NCBI GenBank assembly: GCA_965246845.1
Contig: CBDFFR010000012.1
Span: 1-64,000 of the forward strand
Length of the DNA stretch: 64,000 nucleotides
Source of the DNA: JBBRMW01 sp965246845
GTDB lineage: Bacteria; Chloroflexota; Anaerolineae; Aggregatilineales; UBA2796
Reading direction: 5' to 3'
The notes under the pieces are model-generated. The model searched no databases and was not told the DNA's origin. It was given only the letters and a program-made list of their open reading frames with translations. Below, piece by piece: positions 60,980 through 64,000 of this stretch. Both the position numbers and the translations under genes were made by a program. Within the stretch, counting starts at the first letter, position 1; every line of letters begins with the position of its first letter.

Positions 60980-61936
60980 CTAGCGCTGCGCCGCGCCTTC
61001 CTTCACGAACACCGGCTCCAGCCAGTGCCGATAATCCGGGTGGCGTCCTGTCACCACGTCCGCAAAGAGGGCGCGCAGGCTCGTCACGATAGGACCTTGC
61101 GCACCATCCGCGACAAGACGGTGATCGATCTCGCCAATCGACGCGATTTGTACGCCCGTGCCGCAGAAAAACGCCTCTTCCGCGAGATACAGTTCCGTGC
61201 GGTCGATGGGGCGCTCCACGACCGCAATGCCCATCACGTCCGTGAGCAGCGCGATCACCGCGCGGCGCGTAATGCCTTCGAGGATGTTGTCGCTGACTGG
61301 CGGTGTGATCGCCACGCCTCCGCGCACGATGAAGATATTCGCGGCGCTCGCTTCAGAGACGTGTCCATCACTGGAAAGTACAATCGCCTCGTCGTAGCCA
61401 GCCAATACTGCCTCGCTCTTGATTAGGGCGCTGTTCACATATGCACCGCTGATCTTGCCGCGCGCCGGGATCATCGTATCATCGATTCGCCGCCACGAAC
61501 TCACGCCGACCTTGGCGGGCGCGTCCGTCTCCAGGTAATTGCCGAAGGGATACGCGAACATCGTGAAATCGTCCGGGATGTCGTGCAGCCGGACGCCGAT
61601 CCCTTCCAGCGATTTATAGACGATAGGACGCACATACACATTCTCACGGAAATTTTCCCGGCGCAGCAGTTCAACCAGAATATCGCGCATCGACTCCGCT
61701 GTGTATGGCAAATTCATCATGAGCATCTTCGCGCTGCCGAGGACGCGCGTGAAGTGGTCTATCGGACGGAACAGAAAAAGCTGTGCCTCTTCCTCGTTCC
61801 AGTAGCCGCGCAGCCCGCCGAACGCCGCCGTACCATAATTGAAAGCGTGGTTGGCGACGCTCACCTTCGCCTCGCTGATTGGGACGATGCTTCCCTGAAA
61901 CCAGGCATATTTGGATTGAAGTGGTTTGGCGGCCAT
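60980..61936 (-). CDS. ilvE: Branched-chain amino acid aminotransferase
   Basis: The 318-residue class IV aminotransferase has PLP-contacting YGTAAFGGLRGYWNEEEAQLFLFRPIDHFTR, VYVRPIVYKS, the Lys-containing GAYVNSALIKSEAVLAGYDEAIVL, SEASAANIFIV and GTGVQIASIGEIDHR near the end. It should catalyse reversible transamination of leucine, isoleucine and valine. I chose the ATG at 61936 because AGGAG lies five bases upstream; a start at 61972 lacks one. It is convergent with the MetE-like gene. Confidence 0.92.
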   Translation of the reverse strand: MAAKPLQSKYAWFQGSIVPISEAKVSVANHAFNYGTAAFGGLRGYWNEEEAQLFLFRPIDHFTRVLGSAKMLMMNLPYTAESMRDILVELLRRENFRENVYVRPIVYKSLEGIGVRLHDIPDDFTMFAYPFGNYLETDAPAKVGVSSWRRIDDTMIPARGKISGAYVNSALIKSEAVLAGYDEAIVLSSDGHVSEASAANIFIVRGGVAITPPVSDNILEGITRRAVIALLTDVMGIAVVERPIDRTELYLAEEAFFCGTGVQIASIGEIDHRLVADGAQGPIVTSLRALFADVVTGRHPDYRHWLEPVFVKEGAAQR

Positions 61937-62124
61937 TGCGACTCCTGCGGGACTACTTGAACTTTGTGACATTTTAGTGAGTGATGCGCGGGTGGGCAAG
62001 CGCCAAGTATGCGGCTGCGGGGTAGGACAAGCGACACTTTGAATTGTTGCGCCCAACCGTGCTGGAAAGCAGTCAAAGGTCATGTAGCAGGCGAAACAGG
62101 TATTCTATCCTGCCCGTCTGTGTT

Positions 62125-62130
62125 TATAAT
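62125..62130 (+). promoter_or_regulatory. Candidate -10 element for the PfkB kinase
   Basis: A perfect TATAAT stands 31 bases before the kinase ATG, in the divergent spacer after ilvE. No convincing -35 was found. AGGAGA at 62137-62142 is the likely ribosome-binding site. Confidence 0.4.
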
Positions 62131-62155
62131 GTGTACAGGAGAAATTTTGTTTAAT

Positions 62156-63082
62156 ATGAGTTTCACAGTCGCATCAATTGGCAGCCTCATGGCAGATGTC
62201 GCGATCTTCACGCCGCGAATGCCCCTCACCGGTGAAACCCTGATCGGCTACGGCTCGAAAATCGGTCCGGGCGGCAAAGGCGCAAACGTCGCGGCGGCGC
62301 TCGCACGGTTGGGCGCAACGAGCCTGATGATCGGCAAAGTCGGTGAGGACGACTTCGGACGGATGGAACTCCGCGCGCTGCAAGCGCAGGGCGTCGATAC
62401 ATCTGCTATCGGGATAGAGCCGAGCCTGCAAACCGGGCAGGCGTTCATCATGGTCAACGATCAGAAGGAGAATACAATCCTTGTTGCGATGGGTGCGAAC
62501 GATGCCGTCTATGCGGATTACATCGTCTCTGCGTTGACCGCGCATCGCGAACGGCTCTCTGCAATTGTCGTTGATTTCGAGATACCGGAAGCAGGCGTTA
62601 CGGCGGCGGTTCGCTTCGGAAAAGCGCACGATATCCCCGTGATTGTCGATGCCGGACCCGCGCGCCCTTTCGGACCGGAAGTGTGGGGTGCGTGTACTGT
62701 CCTGACGCCGAACGAACAGGAGACCGCCGCGCTGGTCGGCTATAGCATAGACCATGACGAAGACGCCCTGCGCGCGGCGGATACATTGCTTGCACAGGGA
62801 CCACAGATCATAGTCCTGAAGCGCGGCAAAGCTGGAGCGCTGCTGCGCACAGCGACCGAAACCGTGTTCGTCCCCGCGTTTTCGGTTGAGGCAGTAGATA
62901 CGACCGGGGCGGGCGATGCGTTTACCGCCATGTTCACACTCTCCATGCTCGAAGGCTTGCCCCTTGCCGAATGCGTGCGGCGTGGCAATGCGGCGGGCGG
63001 CCTCGCAGCAACCCGCACCGGGACGATGCCCGCGCTGCCGACCCGCGCAGAGGTTGAGGCATTCCTCGCGGCGCGTGCGTGA
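62156..63082 (+). CDS. PfkB-family kinase (ribokinase-like)
   Basis: The 308-residue kinase has VASIGSLMADVAIFTPRMPLTGETL, the substrate-binding GPGGKGANVAAALARLG, MIGKVGEDDFG and the C-terminal DTTGAGDAFTAMFTLSMLEG signature with the catalytic Asp. The GGKGAN motif is typical of ribokinases. The ATG used lies 14 bases after AGGAGA; a TTG nine bases upstream has better spacing and may be the true start. It is divergent from ilvE and convergent with the epimerase gene, to which its stop is adjacent. Confidence 0.93.
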   Translation: MSFTVASIGSLMADVAIFTPRMPLTGETLIGYGSKIGPGGKGANVAAALARLGATSLMIGKVGEDDFGRMELRALQAQGVDTSAIGIEPSLQTGQAFIMVNDQKENTILVAMGANDAVYADYIVSALTAHRERLSAIVVDFEIPEAGVTAAVRFGKAHDIPVIVDAGPARPFGPEVWGACTVLTPNEQETAALVGYSIDHDEDALRAADTLLAQGPQIIVLKRGKAGALLRTATETVFVPAFSVEAVDTTGAGDAFTAMFTLSMLEGLPLAECVRRGNAAGGLAATRTGTMPALPTRAEVEAFLAARA

Positions 63083-64000
63083 TTACGCGGGCTGCATGGC
63101 GGCGGGCGCGGTCCCCTTCACATAGCCATTCGCGTAGAACCACGTCACCTCATCGTGGAAGGTCTCATCCAGCGGGCGAAACGTCACGCCGAGTTCGCGG
63201 CGTGCTTTCTCGTTGCTGACGATCCGCTGATCGTTGAGCGAACGGACGATATTCGCCGTGATTTGCGGCTCGCGTCTGGTAAACCGCGCGCCAAGTTCAG
63301 CGAGCCGTGCAAAGGTCATCATCAGGGGATAGGGCATTACCCGGCGCGGGACCTGGACGCCCGACGCCGCGCCGACGTGCTGCGCCATCTGCGCGATGCT
63401 CAGAAAGCGATTGGCGATAATATACCGTTCGCCGCTCTTGCCACGCTGCACTGCATTCACCATCGCTGTCGCGACATCGCGCACATCCACGAACGCGAAC
63501 CCGCCCGGCGGGATTACCGGGAATTTACGTTCAAGTACCTGAATGATGCTTTGACCAATCCCGGTTGGCGCAGCGTCCTGTGGTCCGACCATGACGACAG
63601 GCAGGATCAACACGCCGGGCAGCGTGTGTGTTTTGAGGAAGTCGGCAATCGCGTGTTCCGCGAGCAGCTTGCTCTTGAAGTACAGGTTTGCGTAAACACT
63701 TGCATCCGGTCCAGTCGACTCATCGGCAGGTGCGCCGTTCGCTCCCGCTCCGAGAACGCCGGAAGAGCTGGTGTAGATCACCTTGCCGACGCCGTGTTTC
63801 TCGGCTTCCGCGAGCAGTTCGAGCGTGCCTTTGATGTTAATTTGTTCCAGCTTCGCCCAGTGGTCGCCCAGCCCAAAATATTCGCGGAAGTAGGCGGCAG
63901 TGTGGAACAACACATCACAGCCCGCAAGTTCAGGTGCGAAGCCCGCGATATTCTCCATGTCCCCGACAACAATTTGGACTTTTGAATTGTTGATCTGCTT
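63083..64000 (-). CDS. NAD-dependent epimerase/dehydratase-family protein (5' end outside window)
   Basis: The visible 305 residues of an extended short-chain dehydrogenase include the strand VQIVVGD with M next, LAGCDVLFHTAAYF, a catalytic Ser region VIYTSSSGVLG, the YxxxK pair in YANLYFKSK, and a C-terminal half with VDVRDVATAMVNAVQ. The family binds NAD(P) and modifies nucleotide sugars, flavonoids or steroids. The frame is open to the right edge on the minus strand, so the N-terminal Rossmann glycine motif and start are missing. The substrate is unknown. Confidence 0.88.
   Translation of the reverse strand, partial: KQINNSKVQIVVGDMENIAGFAPELAGCDVLFHTAAYFREYFGLGDHWAKLEQINIKGTLELLAEAEKHGVGKVIYTSSSGVLGAGANGAPADESTGPDASVYANLYFKSKLLAEHAIADFLKTHTLPGVLILPVVMVGPQDAAPTGIGQSIIQVLERKFPVIPPGGFAFVDVRDVATAMVNAVQRGKSGERYIIANRFLSIAQMAQHVGAASGVQVPRRVMPYPLMMTFARLAELGARFTRREPQITANIVRSLNDQRIVSNEKARRELGVTFRPLDETFHDEVTWFYANGYVKGTAPAAMQPA

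Noticed and set aside
1..64000. CRISPR arrays, rRNA and tRNA genes
   Set aside because: No regularly spaced direct repeats, no rRNA conserved stretches and no tRNA-like cloverleaf were found while reading; a covariance-model search was not possible.

Overview
The window is a high-GC bacterial chromosome segment, roughly 60% GC by eye, with dense coding and many short operons. Its gene content fits a Chloroflexota bacterium, probably of the Anaerolineae. It is rich in sugar and oligosaccharide metabolism and ABC transporters, has short lipoproteins with Pro/Thr tails, and carries MacB-like export, an AfsR-type regulator, DM13 and PQQ-dehydrogenase proteins. The phylum is inferred from gene content only. 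No rRNA, tRNA or CRISPR array was seen.

Layout. 1-6.3 kb: tail of a PQQ sugar dehydrogenase, a lone ABC exporter half, a cyclic-nucleotide-domain/histidine-kinase fusion, a beta-lactamase-fold protein without its catalytic residues, and dusB. 6.3-14.5 kb: a lipoprotein, a Gfo/Idh oxidoreductase, a two-subunit ABC exporter with one degenerate ATP site, a clan-A glycoside hydrolase and a SIS-domain protein. 14.7-24.7 kb: one co-directional block holding a MacA/MacB-like transporter, a secreted protein with two fused amino-acid-type binding domains, a secreted beta-propeller-like protein and an OmpR-type two-component pair. 24.8-27.6 kb: potABC without potD. 27.6-37.6 kb: an orphan DrrA-like ATPase, a DM13 protein, a LacD-type aldolase, aldehyde dehydrogenase, a secreted unknown, an FMN 2-hydroxyacid dehydrogenase, an AT-rich membrane protein of foreign composition, an AlkZ-like protein, a VOC protein and a SnoaL-like protein. 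37.7-46.5 kb: an AfsR-like regulator, a methyltransferase, a frameshifted metallo-hydrolase, a hydantoinase-A-like protein, a sugar isomerase and a second HlyD-type adaptor.

46.7-48.5 kb holds a PIN-toxin/antitoxin locus in which the toxin has an in-frame amber codon and is split by a complete IS982-family element with a 5-bp target duplication. 48.8-53.7 kb is a ribose-type ABC system (binding protein, permease, single-domain ATPase) plus a PfkB kinase; the binding protein consists of two nearly identical domains in one chain. 53.8 kb is an LLM flavin oxidoreductase. 55.1-56.7 kb is an AT-rich two-gene island (nucleotidyltransferase-like protein plus DUF262 protein) that looks horizontally acquired and is the best candidate for an undescribed, probably defence-related, system. 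57-64 kb: YihY/BrkB, a GntR regulator, a UlaG-like lactonase broken by five +1 shifts, a short MetE-like protein, ilvE, a PfkB kinase and a partial epimerase.

Many gene junctions carry short GC-rich palindromes of the GGGCGGAC..GTCCGCCC and GGGTCGGGC..GCCCGACCC types, singly or in clusters of three. A second palindrome family (GCGCGGCGGCTTTAGCC type) occurs at least twice. The palindromes sit at gene ends, often between convergent genes, and may act as terminators or RNA-stability elements.
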